DNA of 36,853 bases from Erysipelotrichaceae bacterium UBA2227. Its GTDB lineage: Bacteria; Bacillota_I; Bacilli_A; Erysipelotrichales; Erysipelotrichaceae. The stretch's first letter is position 1. Each line of letters opens with the position of its first letter. The DNA is taken from NCBI GenBank assembly GCA_002348095.1, contig DDYT01000015.1, positions 32,251-69,103 on the forward strand, given 5' to 3'. Of the stretch, positions 24,834 through 33,082 are shown in pieces. The translations under genes and the position numbers were made by a program. The notes beneath the pieces were generated by a model that worked only from the letters and a program-made list of their open reading frames with translations, was not told where the DNA came from and made no database searches.

Positions 24834-27018
24834 ATTCGATTTCACTGTCGACACATACTTTGTCGCGACCGGTGTTTTTGGCCCGATATAAAGCATCATC
24901 GGCCTTTTTGACCAACTCCAGCGATGAAGCATACTGACCGGCATAGCCCGAAGCGATACCGATGGATAAGGTCACTTTGCTTTGACCTCGCTTAGGAATC
25001 AGTCCGACATCCGAATCAGAGATCGCCTGCCGGATTTTCTGGGCGATCAGTTTGGCTCCATACAGATTGGTATCATTGAGGATGATCGCAAACTCATCCC
25101 CTCCAAAGCGGGCAACCAAGTCGGTCGACCGGTTGACGCACGACTGAATGATTTTCGCAAAATGCCGCACGATTTCATCACCGGTCAGATGCCCGTAGTA
25201 GTCATTGATTTGCTTGAAATGATCGACATCAACCATAAGCATCGAGATCGGAACCCCGCTTCGCCGGGCATTTTCAAATATCAGAGTCAGATATTCATCA
25301 AAGTGACGGCGGTTGGCCAGGCCGGTCATCGGGTCTTGTTTTGACAGGTTGGTGAGTTCGATATTGAGTTCATGAAGTCTCATTTGCGCTTTCATACGCT
25401 TGTTGATTTCTTCCTTTAATTCCATAGCCTGATTGATATTGATCAGTGCAATGGAAAGATAGGAAGCGAGCGTTTCCAGGGTTTTCAGTGACTGGGTGGA
25501 AAACACATTTGGAGTCCGGCTTTGTACAGAGATAACGCCTAAGGTTTTGTCTTCCCAGTACAGCGGCGCAAAAATCAGGGCTTCCATCGGCTGACCATAC
25601 GAGGAACGGATCTCCGAGACAATGGCGGATGTATCTTCCTGCCGTGAATTGACGAGCAGGCTCTTGCGGTTTTTAAAACTCCACACCGCAAAACTGGTCG
25701 TAGAATTTAAGTCGATTGAACGATCCGGAAATCGCTGACCGTCTTCCATGATGAATTTGTAATCGATCGTTTGTGTCTGAGGATTATAAAGACCGATATT
25801 AAAAACGTTTGTATTCATCAGTGAGTGAACTTCTTTGTATATCAGCTGATACATCCCTTCGATATCCGAAGATGAGGTCAGCTGACGGCCGATCTCACTG
25901 ATAAACTCCAAGGAGTGATATGCAGCTGCCAGTTCGCTCGCTTTTCGCTCGAGCTGATCGTTGAGCAGCCGATAGGTTTCTTTCTCCTGAAACGATGTCA
26001 TGGCATCAATCTGAACTTTCAGTCCGCGCAAACTGGTTTTTCGGGCTTCTTCCGCAATCGCTTCATCGACTTCAAATTTCTTCTTCGCAAACACCAGTGC
26101 TTTGGTATGCTCCCCGATTCGTTCATAAAGACGTACAAACAGAGGATATATACTGGCTTGCAGAGGCAGTGAGCCGATGTCTTGAGAAATCTGTAAGGAT
26201 TTATTCAAAGCTTCTTCGGCAAGCCCATGCTCGTTTTTGTCCATATGAATATTGAAGAACTCCATGTATGCTTCGGCCACATGGTACATTTCGTTGGTTT
26301 CCAGATACAGGGCAATGCTTCGGTTGAGATAATCAATCGCATCCGCATAGTTCCCCTTTCTTCGGGCGACTTCACTTAGGTATTTCAGGGAAACGGATTT
26401 CATCATCAGATCGTTGTTTTCTTTGGCGATCTTACGTCCCTGTTCCAACAGTTCGAACGCCTGATCCAGAAGATCTTTTTTCATATAGACGGTTGCGATA
26501 TTGACGATCTGGGTGGCGCGCAGATGATGAACGCCAAAATTGTCCAGACTTTCCTGGTAGTATTGCAAGGCTTTATCCAAATCATTGAGTTCGTTGTAAA
26601 TCTCACCGATGTTATTGAGGATCTTTGCGGTCAGAATCCTGTCATTTAGGTTTCTTGCGGTCAGCAGGGCCTGCTGATAGTAAGAAAATGAAAGATCGTA
26701 AAGATGCAGATAGACATGCGATGTTCCTAAGGTATTGAGGATTTCTGCCTCCAGTGTCAGTTCTCCGGTATTTTTGACATCATGAAAACATTCAAGCAAT
26801 ACCTGATTGGCTTCATCCATATTTCCCAAGCGCATGTGTGCCCGGCCGATCAGATATCGGCTGGTAAGCATCAGTCGGTGATAGTTTCCCTGTTGTGATA
26901 ACTGATACGCCGATTGCGCATGATCCATCATTTCTTTGACCGAAGTGCGCTCATAAGCTTCCGCTTTGCGGATGTGCTCAAAAATGTCCCGTTCGGTAAT
27001 CTTCGTCTTTTTATCCAA
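24832..27018 (-). CDS. Diguanylate cyclase with TPR and GAF domains
   Basis: A 728-residue cytosolic signalling enzyme making cyclic di-GMP. Residues about 40-350 are tetratricopeptide repeats (AEILNTLGTSHVYLHLYDLS, LTAKILNNIGEIYNELNDLD). A coiled-coil linker follows, then a GAF domain (LIYKEVHSLMNTNVFNIGLY, FAPLYWEDKTLGVISVQSRT). The C-terminus is a GGDEF domain with intact RFGGDEFAII active site and an RSTD inhibitory site 5 residues before it, so product feedback is expected. No membrane helices are seen. TTG at 27018 is preferred because GAGG lies 8 bases upstream and a TACAAT -10 sits beyond it; the longer GTG frame to 27075 would start before transcription begins. The ligand is unknown. 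Confidence 0.9.
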   Translation of the reverse strand: MDKKTKITERDIFEHIRKAEAYERTSVKEMMDHAQSAYQLSQQGNYHRLMLTSRYLIGRAHMRLGNMDEANQVLLECFHDVKNTGELTLEAEILNTLGTSHVYLHLYDLSFSYYQQALLTARNLNDRILTAKILNNIGEIYNELNDLDKALQYYQESLDNFGVHHLRATQIVNIATVYMKKDLLDQAFELLEQGRKIAKENNDLMMKSVSLKYLSEVARRKGNYADAIDYLNRSIALYLETNEMYHVAEAYMEFFNIHMDKNEHGLAEEALNKSLQISQDIGSLPLQASIYPLFVRLYERIGEHTKALVFAKKKFEVDEAIAEEARKTSLRGLKVQIDAMTSFQEKETYRLLNDQLERKASELAAAYHSLEFISEIGRQLTSSSDIEGMYQLIYKEVHSLMNTNVFNIGLYNPQTQTIDYKFIMEDGQRFPDRSIDLNSTTSFAVWSFKNRKSLLVNSRQEDTSAIVSEIRSSYGQPMEALIFAPLYWEDKTLGVISVQSRTPNVFSTQSLKTLETLASYLSIALININQAMELKEEINKRMKAQMRLHELNIELTNLSKQDPMTGLANRRHFDEYLTLIFENARRSGVPISMLMVDVDHFKQINDYYGHLTGDEIVRHFAKIIQSCVNRSTDLVARFGGDEFAIILNDTNLYGAKLIAQKIRQAISDSDVGLIPKRGQSKVTLSIGIASGYAGQYASSLELVKKADDALYRAKNTGRDKVCVDSEIE

Positions 27019-27042
27019 AGTTTGATCCTCGTTGTTTTTTAT

Positions 27043-27048
27043 ATTGTA
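27043..27048 (-). promoter_or_regulatory. Possible -10 for the diguanylate cyclase gene
   Basis: TACAAT on the minus strand; the predicted start is just upstream of GAGG and the TTG start. No good -35 is found. Confidence 0.4.
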
Positions 27049-27094
27049 TCGTAATTTTTCAAAAAACATAAGCACATTTCGTTTTTTTTATGAT

Positions 27095-27100
27095 TATAAT
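27095..27100 (+). promoter_or_regulatory. -10 element of the HIT gene
   Basis: A perfect TATAAT 27 bases before the ATG of the HIT gene, followed by AAGGAGG. The -35 is not clear. Confidence 0.55.
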
Positions 27101-27126
27101 AGTATTAGGAACAAGGAGGATCGTTT

Positions 27127-27528
27127 ATGTGTATCTTTTGTAAAATCATTAATCATGAAATCCCGGCATCCGTACTCTATGAGGATGAGGATGTATGTGC
27201 GATTCTGGACATATCACAGGTAACTGACGGACATACCTTGGTCATGCCCAAAGAGCATGTGGAGAATATCCTTGACTGTCCGCCGGTGTTATTAAGCAAA
27301 ATCATGTCGGTGGCCCAAACACTGAGTAAGGATATCCTGATTAAAATGAATGCCAAGGGCATCAATGTATTGACCAATGCCAAACCGGCAGCCGGCCAGT
27401 CGGTCATGCATTTCCATGTCCATATTCTGCCCCGTTATGATGAAAATGACCGGCTGATCATTGAATTTAAAGAAAATGAAAACAAAGACATTTCGATCGC
27501 TTACCAACGGCTGACCAAAGAGTTATAA
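27127..27528 (+). CDS. HIT family nucleotide hydrolase
   Basis: A 133-residue histidine-triad protein of the Hint/Hit type, which hydrolyses AMP-linked compounds. The catalytic triad is in MHFHVHILPR near residues 95-104. The N-terminus CIFCKIINHEIPASVLYEDE is typical of the family, including the CxxC zinc site. AAGGAGG stands 8 bases before the ATG. It is a single-gene unit divergent from the diguanylate cyclase and is ended by a long hairpin terminator. Confidence 0.95.
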   Translation: MCIFCKIINHEIPASVLYEDEDVCAILDISQVTDGHTLVMPKEHVENILDCPPVLLSKIMSVAQTLSKDILIKMNAKGINVLTNAKPAAGQSVMHFHVHILPRYDENDRLIIEFKENENKDISIAYQRLTKEL

Positions 27529-27559
27529 AAAGTACTCCTGTTAATGATAATCTATATCC

Positions 27560-27602
27560 AATGAAGAAAAACACAAATTTTGTGTCAGTTTCTTCATTTT
27601 TT
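27560..27602 (+). terminator. Long hairpin terminator after the HIT gene
   Basis: Outer arms AATGAAGAAA/TTTCTTCATT enclose an inner ACACAAA/TTTGTGT stem. A T run follows at 27597-27602. Confidence 0.8.
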
Positions 27603-27658
27603 ATTCTTTTCAAGTGTCATAATATTATCAACATGATAAAGATAAGGAATGTCGAAAC

Positions 27659-28717
27659 ATGATCCAATCATTTACATTTGATCAATTCAGTTCTCGGGTA
27701 CTAGATGTTTATAATAAGGATAAAGATAGCTTTTGGAGCGCGATGATGGCCCCCTTTTTAAAAGGGAGCATCATAAAAAAATTTTTCAGACATAAGGACA
27801 TTGGACTTCATTTTTATACATTATTTAAAGATACCGATCAAAACAGAAAATCATACCTGAAGGATAAAACAGCTGAATTTGGATTTGATATCAATCAATG
27901 GAAAAGTCTTAAGCTTAAAGATGAGTACTTCACTGATGCATACCCTGTTTATGCTTTTCTCGTAATATGGATGCACGAAAACGAAGTGAGAGTTCCGCTG
28001 CTGCGTTATGGAGATATGTTAAGAGCAATCATGTGTGGAATCGCCGGTTACGGGTTGTTGGATGTTATCGTTGACAAAGATCTGGATTTTTCTGCAGTCG
28101 AGCTGCTGACTGCACAATATCTGATAAGCGAGTACGAAGATAAACTTCTGGATGTCTTTGGTGTCAGTTCTGCTCATTTATCAATCTTGCACAGAATACG
28201 GTTGAAGTATCTTCAGGCAGAAATTAAGGAGAAGTCCCTTAGGTTTAAAGCATCTCCTTATCAATGGAATGATCCGATTGAATGCGGATATAAAGCAGCA
28301 CATCTTCTGACACCATTTATGTGCAGTCTTTCATTGATTGGTAAAGAATCTTCTATTCAGGACTATTTCGATATTTTCTTTATGTTTGGTGCGGTCATTC
28401 AGATTATCGATGATTTAAATGACATTGAGGATGACTTAAGAATCGGACACTATTCTTTCCCAACCCTAAACACCACAGTGATCGATCAACTGAAACATCA
28501 TAATGATTTTAACTCAGCAGCTGAAAGTATTCGCAGAAACATTCCACATATGAAGAGTCTGTATAACATTTGCGAGCAACTGATGAATGAGAGTAAGGTG
28601 AAATTAGCAGCATTGGAGGATCCTTTTCTCGAAAAAATCGTGGATATTACGCATCTTCGAATGAAATCGGCATTTCATGATAAATGGAAGATTGTGACGG
28701 ATGAGAAAAAAGAGTAA
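27659..28717 (+). CDS. Divergent class I isoprenoid-synthase-fold protein
   Basis: A 352-residue all-helical protein of unknown substrate. At residues 244-255 it reads GAVIQIIDDLND, a precise match to the GxxxQxxDDxxD second aspartate-rich motif of polyprenyl diphosphate synthases, followed by DLRIGHYSFPTL in the position of the GKxTxPxL-type segment. The first aspartate-rich motif is degenerate (LLDVIVDKD near 133-141). No signal peptide or membrane helix is seen. It is therefore probably a divergent prenyl-transferring or terpenoid-synthase-like enzyme, but activity is uncertain. Codon use differs from the neighbours: arginine is mostly AGA and the gene is AT-rich. It is isolated between two terminators, with a weak AAGG ribosome site, which suggests horizontal acquisition. 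Confidence 0.72.
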   Translation: MIQSFTFDQFSSRVLDVYNKDKDSFWSAMMAPFLKGSIIKKFFRHKDIGLHFYTLFKDTDQNRKSYLKDKTAEFGFDINQWKSLKLKDEYFTDAYPVYAFLVIWMHENEVRVPLLRYGDMLRAIMCGIAGYGLLDVIVDKDLDFSAVELLTAQYLISEYEDKLLDVFGVSSAHLSILHRIRLKYLQAEIKEKSLRFKASPYQWNDPIECGYKAAHLLTPFMCSLSLIGKESSIQDYFDIFFMFGAVIQIIDDLNDIEDDLRIGHYSFPTLNTTVIDQLKHHNDFNSAAESIRRNIPHMKSLYNICEQLMNESKVKLAALEDPFLEKIVDITHLRMKSAFHDKWKIVTDEKKE

Positions 28718-28729
28718 TTGCTCTTTTTT
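28706..28729 (+). terminator. Terminator overlapping the stop of the isoprenoid-like gene
   Basis: The 9-bp stem AAAAAAGAG/CTCTTTTTT has loop TAATTG containing the stop codon. T and A runs on both sides make it potentially bidirectional. Confidence 0.82.
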
Positions 28730-28741
28730 ATTATTAATCTA

Positions 28742-28773
28742 TTGACATTAGTGTGTATCACATAGTATTATGT
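28742..28773 (+). promoter_or_regulatory. Promoter with operator-like repeat of the PadR-HAAS operon
   Basis: TTGACA (28742-28747), an 18-base spacer and TATTAT (28766-28771). The inverted repeat ACATA-GTAT-TATGT (28760-28773) covers the -10, a usual place for PadR autorepression. Confidence 0.72.
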
Positions 28774-28794
28774 ATTCAACAGGAAGGTGATGAC

Positions 28795-29136
28795 ATGGCA
28801 GATAACAAGGAACTTTTAGAAAGTCTGATCTTAGAGCTGCGCCGGGGCACGGTGATATTGACGGTTCTCAGTCAGTTGCACACACAAGAGTATGGATACT
28901 CACTTATCCAGAAAATTCAGGACAAAGGGATGAGCATGGATGCGGGTACGTTGTATCCCTTGCTTCGCCGATTGGAGAAACAAGGATTACTGGATAGCAC
29001 CTGGGATATCTATGAAAATCGGCCGCGCCGCTATTATAAACTCAATCCGCAAGGAGAAGGGTTACTGAAGCAGCTCACCAACGAATGGAATCAGTTGAAT
29101 CACATCATCAGTCAATGCCTGATCCGGGAGGAATAA
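28795..29136 (+). CDS. PadR family transcriptional regulator
   Basis: A 113-residue winged-helix repressor. Family features are LRRGTVILTVLSQLHTQEYG at the N-terminus, GMSMDAGTLYPLLRRLEKQG with the recognition helix near residues 47-65, the wing WDIYENRPRRYYKLNPQGEG, and a short C-terminal dimer helix. Such small PadR proteins normally repress their own operon with a membrane partner. The ATG at 28795 has AGGAAGGTG upstream; the longer frame begins inside the promoter. It ends 1 base before the HAAS-domain gene. Confidence 0.93.
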   Translation: MADNKELLESLILELRRGTVILTVLSQLHTQEYGYSLIQKIQDKGMSMDAGTLYPLLRRLEKQGLLDSTWDIYENRPRRYYKLNPQGEGLLKQLTNEWNQLNHIISQCLIREE

Positions 29137-29137
29137 C

Positions 29138-30133
29138 ATGGAAAAAGTCACGATCTATGTATCGGAAGTCATCCGGTACTTACCCCACAAATCACAACAG
29201 GAAATCAAAAAAGAGCTGACCGCCAACATCATGGATATGGTCGATGAACTCACGGCCGGCGGCATGTCTGAGAAAGATGCCGTGAACTCCGTATTAACCA
29301 AAATGGGAAATCCCCGCTTGCTGGCAGATCAGTATCTGGACAAAAAAGCATATCTAATCGGACCTCGCTACTATCCGACTTATGTCATTATTGCCAAAAT
29401 CGTTTCTGCTGCGGTAGCCTTTGGCATCACCGTCGCTTTCTTCGTTCAATTATTGTTCTCTGCCGATGCTTCGGTCTTTCAATCGATAATTCAGTGGCTC
29501 GGCTCTGTCTTTATGGGTGTCATTCAGGCCATTGCCTGGGTAACCCTGATTTTCGCCGGTGTAGAGCGGTCTGAGGAAGTTGGCGTATTTAAGAAAGTGG
29601 AATTTGCCAAGGATGATTGGAACATTAATGATTTGCCGAAAGCCCATCAAGACTCAAAGAAGAGTGATCGGATCGAGGGACTTGTCGGATTTCTGTTTGC
29701 AATCATATTCCTGATTCTTCTCAATACCCGATTGGAACTGTTTGGAGTGTACATGTTCGATCAGGGGACACTTACGAAAATAATCCCGATATTCAACATG
29801 CAAAACACGGCGTCTTGGTTACCGTTGGTTTCAATGGCTGTCGCATTAAATGCGTTTAGTGACGGTGTGACCATGGCTTTACGCAATCAGACAAGACTTA
29901 CTCATGTGTTTCGTGTGGCATTGAATCTGATGAGTTTCATCCTTATCGCCTACGTATTGATCAACGGCAATGTCTTCAATACCGAACTGGCGGCTCAAGT
30001 CGCTCCTAACAGCGTTGAACTGAAGAATCTGTGGATCTGGGTTCAGCGCAACATCGTGGTCGTCATTGTTATAGCAAACATCATCGGTATTGCGATTCAG
30101 ACATTTCAAATTGCAAGATTCAACAGAACGTAA
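29138..30133 (+). CDS. HAAS-domain membrane protein
   Basis: A 331-residue protein. The first ~75 residues form a HAAS/DUF1700-type signalling domain (IRYLPHKSQQEIKKELTANI, KDAVNSVLTKMGNPRLLADQ). Six or so hydrophobic segments follow (IIAKIVSAAVAFGITVAFFV, VGFLFAIIFLILL, IVVVIVIANIIGIAIQ). Proteins of this kind are encoded beside PadR regulators and are thought to transmit or respond to membrane state. It has no catalytic motif that I recognise. The stop codon overlaps the terminator. Confidence 0.82.
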   Translation: MEKVTIYVSEVIRYLPHKSQQEIKKELTANIMDMVDELTAGGMSEKDAVNSVLTKMGNPRLLADQYLDKKAYLIGPRYYPTYVIIAKIVSAAVAFGITVAFFVQLLFSADASVFQSIIQWLGSVFMGVIQAIAWVTLIFAGVERSEEVGVFKKVEFAKDDWNINDLPKAHQDSKKSDRIEGLVGFLFAIIFLILLNTRLELFGVYMFDQGTLTKIIPIFNMQNTASWLPLVSMAVALNAFSDGVTMALRNQTRLTHVFRVALNLMSFILIAYVLINGNVFNTELAAQVAPNSVELKNLWIWVQRNIVVVIVIANIIGIAIQTFQIARFNRT

Positions 30134-30155
30134 AAAAAGGGTCGAACCCTTTTTT
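30133..30155. terminator. Bidirectional terminator between PadR operon and yhaM
   Basis: AAAAAAGGGT, loop CGA, ACCCTTTTTT: a 10-bp stem with A and T tracts on both sides, overlapping both gene ends. Confidence 0.87.
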
Positions 30156-31089
30156 ACTTTGACCGATAGAAGCTGCGATTCTCCAAAGAGAAGATCCGTG
30201 GAGAGAACTGACCGGCTTCGACGGTTTCATTCATTTTTTCAAACATATTCAATCGGGCATCCAGATTATCAATCAAATGCAGGACTTCGGCTTCAGCGAC
30301 CATGGGCAGCACCGGGGAGCCGTATTCATACTGACCGTGATGTGCGAGGATCACATGGCGCAGCAAGGTAACTTGTTCACTGTCCTGCCAACCTCTGGTC
30401 AAAGCCAATTCATAGACGATGGACTGCATCATCGAGATGTGACCGAGCAATTTCCCTTGCATCGTATATTCGGTCAATACCGGACCGGAAAGTTCAATGA
30501 TTTTCCCCAAATCATGCGTCAGGATCCCGGCAATGAGTAAGTCACGGTTTAAAACATCATAACGTAAACAGATTTCATCTGCCAATTCGATCATTGCGAC
30601 CACATGGGTAGCCAATCCGCCCAAAAAGTCGTGATGATTTTTTGATGCGGCAGGATACTCATAGAACTCTTTTTCATACCGATCAATACACATCTGTGAA
30701 ATCTCACGATAAATCTCATCCCGGATCGAAGCGATCGAAGCATCGATTTTCCCTTTTAAGAATTCCTTGGAATATTTTGACACATTGACAAACGCGGCCG
30801 CATCATATTCCCCTGCCACCGGCAAGACATTATGAATGCGCAGCTGCAAAGAATTGCGGTATTTCAGTACTTCTCCGACGATCGTGACGATGGTTCCCGG
30901 TACGGCCACGGCGGCTTGCTCTTCCTTGACATCCCACAACTTACCTTCCATGCTTCCGGTTTTATCCTGAACGACCAAGGACATATAGGGAGATCCGGCA
31001 GTCGTCACACCGCGGGTCGCTTGGGTAATCAGCAGCGGCTGATTGATTTTTTCGGCTTCAGCCCAACTATTCACTGTCTTTTGGTTCAT
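30154..31089 (-). CDS. yhaM: 3'-5' exoribonuclease YhaM
   Basis: A 311-residue metal-dependent exoribonuclease. An N-terminal OB-fold (LLITQATRG, MSLVVQDKTGSMEGKLWDV) binds nucleic acid. The HD domain has HDFLGGLATHVVAM near residues 154-167, THDLGK near 190 and HVILAHHGQYEYGSP near 246-260, typical of YhaM. Its start overlaps the 3' end of the glycosyltransferase-RecX gene by 23 bases, so it is last in that operon. GGAGC stands 6 bases upstream of the ATG. It ends next to the PadR-operon terminator. Confidence 0.94.
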   Translation of the reverse strand: MNQKTVNSWAEAEKINQPLLITQATRGVTTAGSPYMSLVVQDKTGSMEGKLWDVKEEQAAVAVPGTIVTIVGEVLKYRNSLQLRIHNVLPVAGEYDAAAFVNVSKYSKEFLKGKIDASIASIRDEIYREISQMCIDRYEKEFYEYPAASKNHHDFLGGLATHVVAMIELADEICLRYDVLNRDLLIAGILTHDLGKIIELSGPVLTEYTMQGKLLGHISMMQSIVYELALTRGWQDSEQVTLLRHVILAHHGQYEYGSPVLPMVAEAEVLHLIDNLDARLNMFEKMNETVEAGQFSPRIFSLENRSFYRSK

Positions 31090-33070
31090 GTTCTAGCTCC
31101 ATTTCTTCTACGACCTCATTGATATCACTGAATTTGAATCCTTGTGAGGCCAAGGCTTTTTTGATGGCCAACCGTAATTCTTTCTGACTGCTAAACCTGC
31201 GGCGTAAGCGGTTGGCTGCTTTTAATGCCGCTCTAAAGAGATTCTGTTTTTCTTGTACCAGTTCATCCTCGAAACTTAAAAATGTCATCGCCTGATCCGT
31301 GGTTGATAAATCAAATCCCTGATGCAGCAGTTTCTGGCGGATTTTCTGTTTTTTCGCTATGAGCGAACGTCCGCCGATAGTCGGCTGAACTTTTTCAGCC
31401 CAGCGGATGGCCAGATTGAGTTCCGCATCCGCAGATTCTAAAGCAAGGGCTTCCGTGATGAGGTTTTCATCAATTCCCTTATCTTTTAAGGTTTTAATAA
31501 TCCGGCTTTTCCCCATAAGTAAGGCGCGCAGATTCAAGATCATCGAATGGGTATAGCGACCGTCATCAATATAACCGCGTTCACCTAGATGATTCAGCAC
31601 TGCATTGATCTGTACCAGGGTACAGTCGGTGTTTTCATTTAGAAAGTCAAACATTTCTTTTTTGGTGCGGTCTTTGACGGCGAGTTTTCGGATGGCTGCC
31701 TGATAGGCTTTGGCAACTTTCTCTTCATCGCGGTACTGATCCCAGGTTTTCTCGGATACCATTTTACCCTTTACCAGCTCCTTTGCTATACAGACGTCAC
31801 TGAGCATCATCAGGGTGAACTTTTCTGTACGGTTGATGGCGGTGATTTCCGCCAGTTCATCTTTCATTGTAACACTTTCGATCCGATACGTGTTGGCATA
31901 GCGTGAAATCGCATTCTGGTACACGGAAATGACTGCTTTGGCAAAGGTGCGCATGTCGTACACATCGACCTGCCGACGGGCGTCCATACGCATTTGGATG
32001 CGAACGGGTTCATCAACAGCAAGCCATTGTTGGACGCGTTGGGCGAATTCTTGGGGGGAACGGAAGAAATATCCGGTCTTACCTTCTTCGATCAGTCCGG
32101 TCAATACTTCATCCGGACGGGCAAAGACCGGCAATTGAGAGGCAAGGGCTTCGATATAGGTCATTCCCTGCGTTTCGGTCAGTGAGGCAGATACAAAAGC
32201 ATCACTGGCATGATAGTACGCCGGCACCTGATCGGCGGGTTTCTTGCCGACAAAGACGATCGTATCGCCTAATCCGAGAGTTTCTGTTTTCTCAACCAAA
32301 GCATCCATCTCCGGTCCGCCGCCGACAATTAGAAACTTTACCGGCAATTCCATTTCTTTGATGTATCTGAATCCGTCAATGACGAAGTCAATGCTTTTCT
32401 CCTTGGCGAGCCGGCCGACAAACAAGATGATTTTCTCATGTTCTTTGACACCGACCTGATCGCGGATTTCCTTGAGTCTGACACTATCGCTCAAGTGAGG
32501 GTCAAACCGCTCGAGATCCAACCCGGTCGGCACGACAAAAATCGGCCGTTGGATATTATAGCGAATCAGCATGTCCTTGGTTTTCTGTGACGGAGCAATG
32601 ATCGCCTCACACGATGCCCCATACAGCCGGCTGATACGCTCGATGGACTTCTTTGCGATGGCATCCACGGTTTTAGAATTAAAAACGTTGACATAGTGCG
32701 TGTAGTCTTCGTAGGTCGTATGGTATGTCGACACGATGGGCAGCTTGAGCATTTTACCGCAGAAATGACCAAACAGACCTGCCCCAAATTCCGTATGTAC
32801 GTGGATAATGTCAAGTTTCATTTCTTTGACGATACCAAACGCCTTAAAGTGTAGCGGTGAAGTCGCGACATATCCGTACATTTGTTTGACTTCGATGCCC
32901 GGCAGTCGTAAAATCCGATCTTCGTACGATGTATGGATCAATGAGGGGTGAGTCGTGATGATAAAAACATCGTGTCCGTCATTTTCCAAAGCACGTTTCA
33001 ATGTCACGATTGAAGTGACAACGCCGTTGACATCCGGCAAGTATGAATCCCCAAACATTCCGATGCGCAT
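31067..33070 (-). CDS. GT4 glycosyltransferase fused to RecX
   Basis: A single uninterrupted 667-residue reading frame. Residues 1 to about 390 are a GT4 glycosyltransferase like diacylglycerol glucosyltransferases of Bacillota: GDSYLPDVNGVVTSI, HTEFGAG, STYHTTYEDY, LFVGRLAKEKSIDF and the TETQGMTYIEALA donor-site E-x7-E. Residues about 402-667 are a complete RecX: the N-terminal beta region, then three-helix repeats with GYIDDGRYTHSMI and MGKSRIIKTLKDKGID, and terminal RRRFSSQKELRLAIKKAL and ASQGFKFSDINEVVEEM. RecX normally modulates RecA filaments. There is no good ribosome site at the internal ATG (31867), so a separate recX is unlikely. AGGAGG precedes the start. It lies between the YbhN-like gene and yhaM. 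Confidence 0.9.
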   Translation of the reverse strand: MRIGMFGDSYLPDVNGVVTSIVTLKRALENDGHDVFIITTHPSLIHTSYEDRILRLPGIEVKQMYGYVATSPLHFKAFGIVKEMKLDIIHVHTEFGAGLFGHFCGKMLKLPIVSTYHTTYEDYTHYVNVFNSKTVDAIAKKSIERISRLYGASCEAIIAPSQKTKDMLIRYNIQRPIFVVPTGLDLERFDPHLSDSVRLKEIRDQVGVKEHEKIILFVGRLAKEKSIDFVIDGFRYIKEMELPVKFLIVGGGPEMDALVEKTETLGLGDTIVFVGKKPADQVPAYYHASDAFVSASLTETQGMTYIEALASQLPVFARPDEVLTGLIEEGKTGYFFRSPQEFAQRVQQWLAVDEPVRIQMRMDARRQVDVYDMRTFAKAVISVYQNAISRYANTYRIESVTMKDELAEITAINRTEKFTLMMLSDVCIAKELVKGKMVSEKTWDQYRDEEKVAKAYQAAIRKLAVKDRTKKEMFDFLNENTDCTLVQINAVLNHLGERGYIDDGRYTHSMILNLRALLMGKSRIIKTLKDKGIDENLITEALALESADAELNLAIRWAEKVQPTIGGRSLIAKKQKIRQKLLHQGFDLSTTDQAMTFLSFEDELVQEKQNLFRAALKAANRLRRRFSSQKELRLAIKKALASQGFKFSDINEVVEEMELEHEPKDSE

Positions 33071-33082
33071 AATTCAAACCTC

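Noticed and set aside
31067..31867. Stand-alone recX starting at the internal ATG at 31867
   Set aside because: No Shine-Dalgarno upstream and the frame is continuous with the glycosyltransferase; a fusion is simpler.
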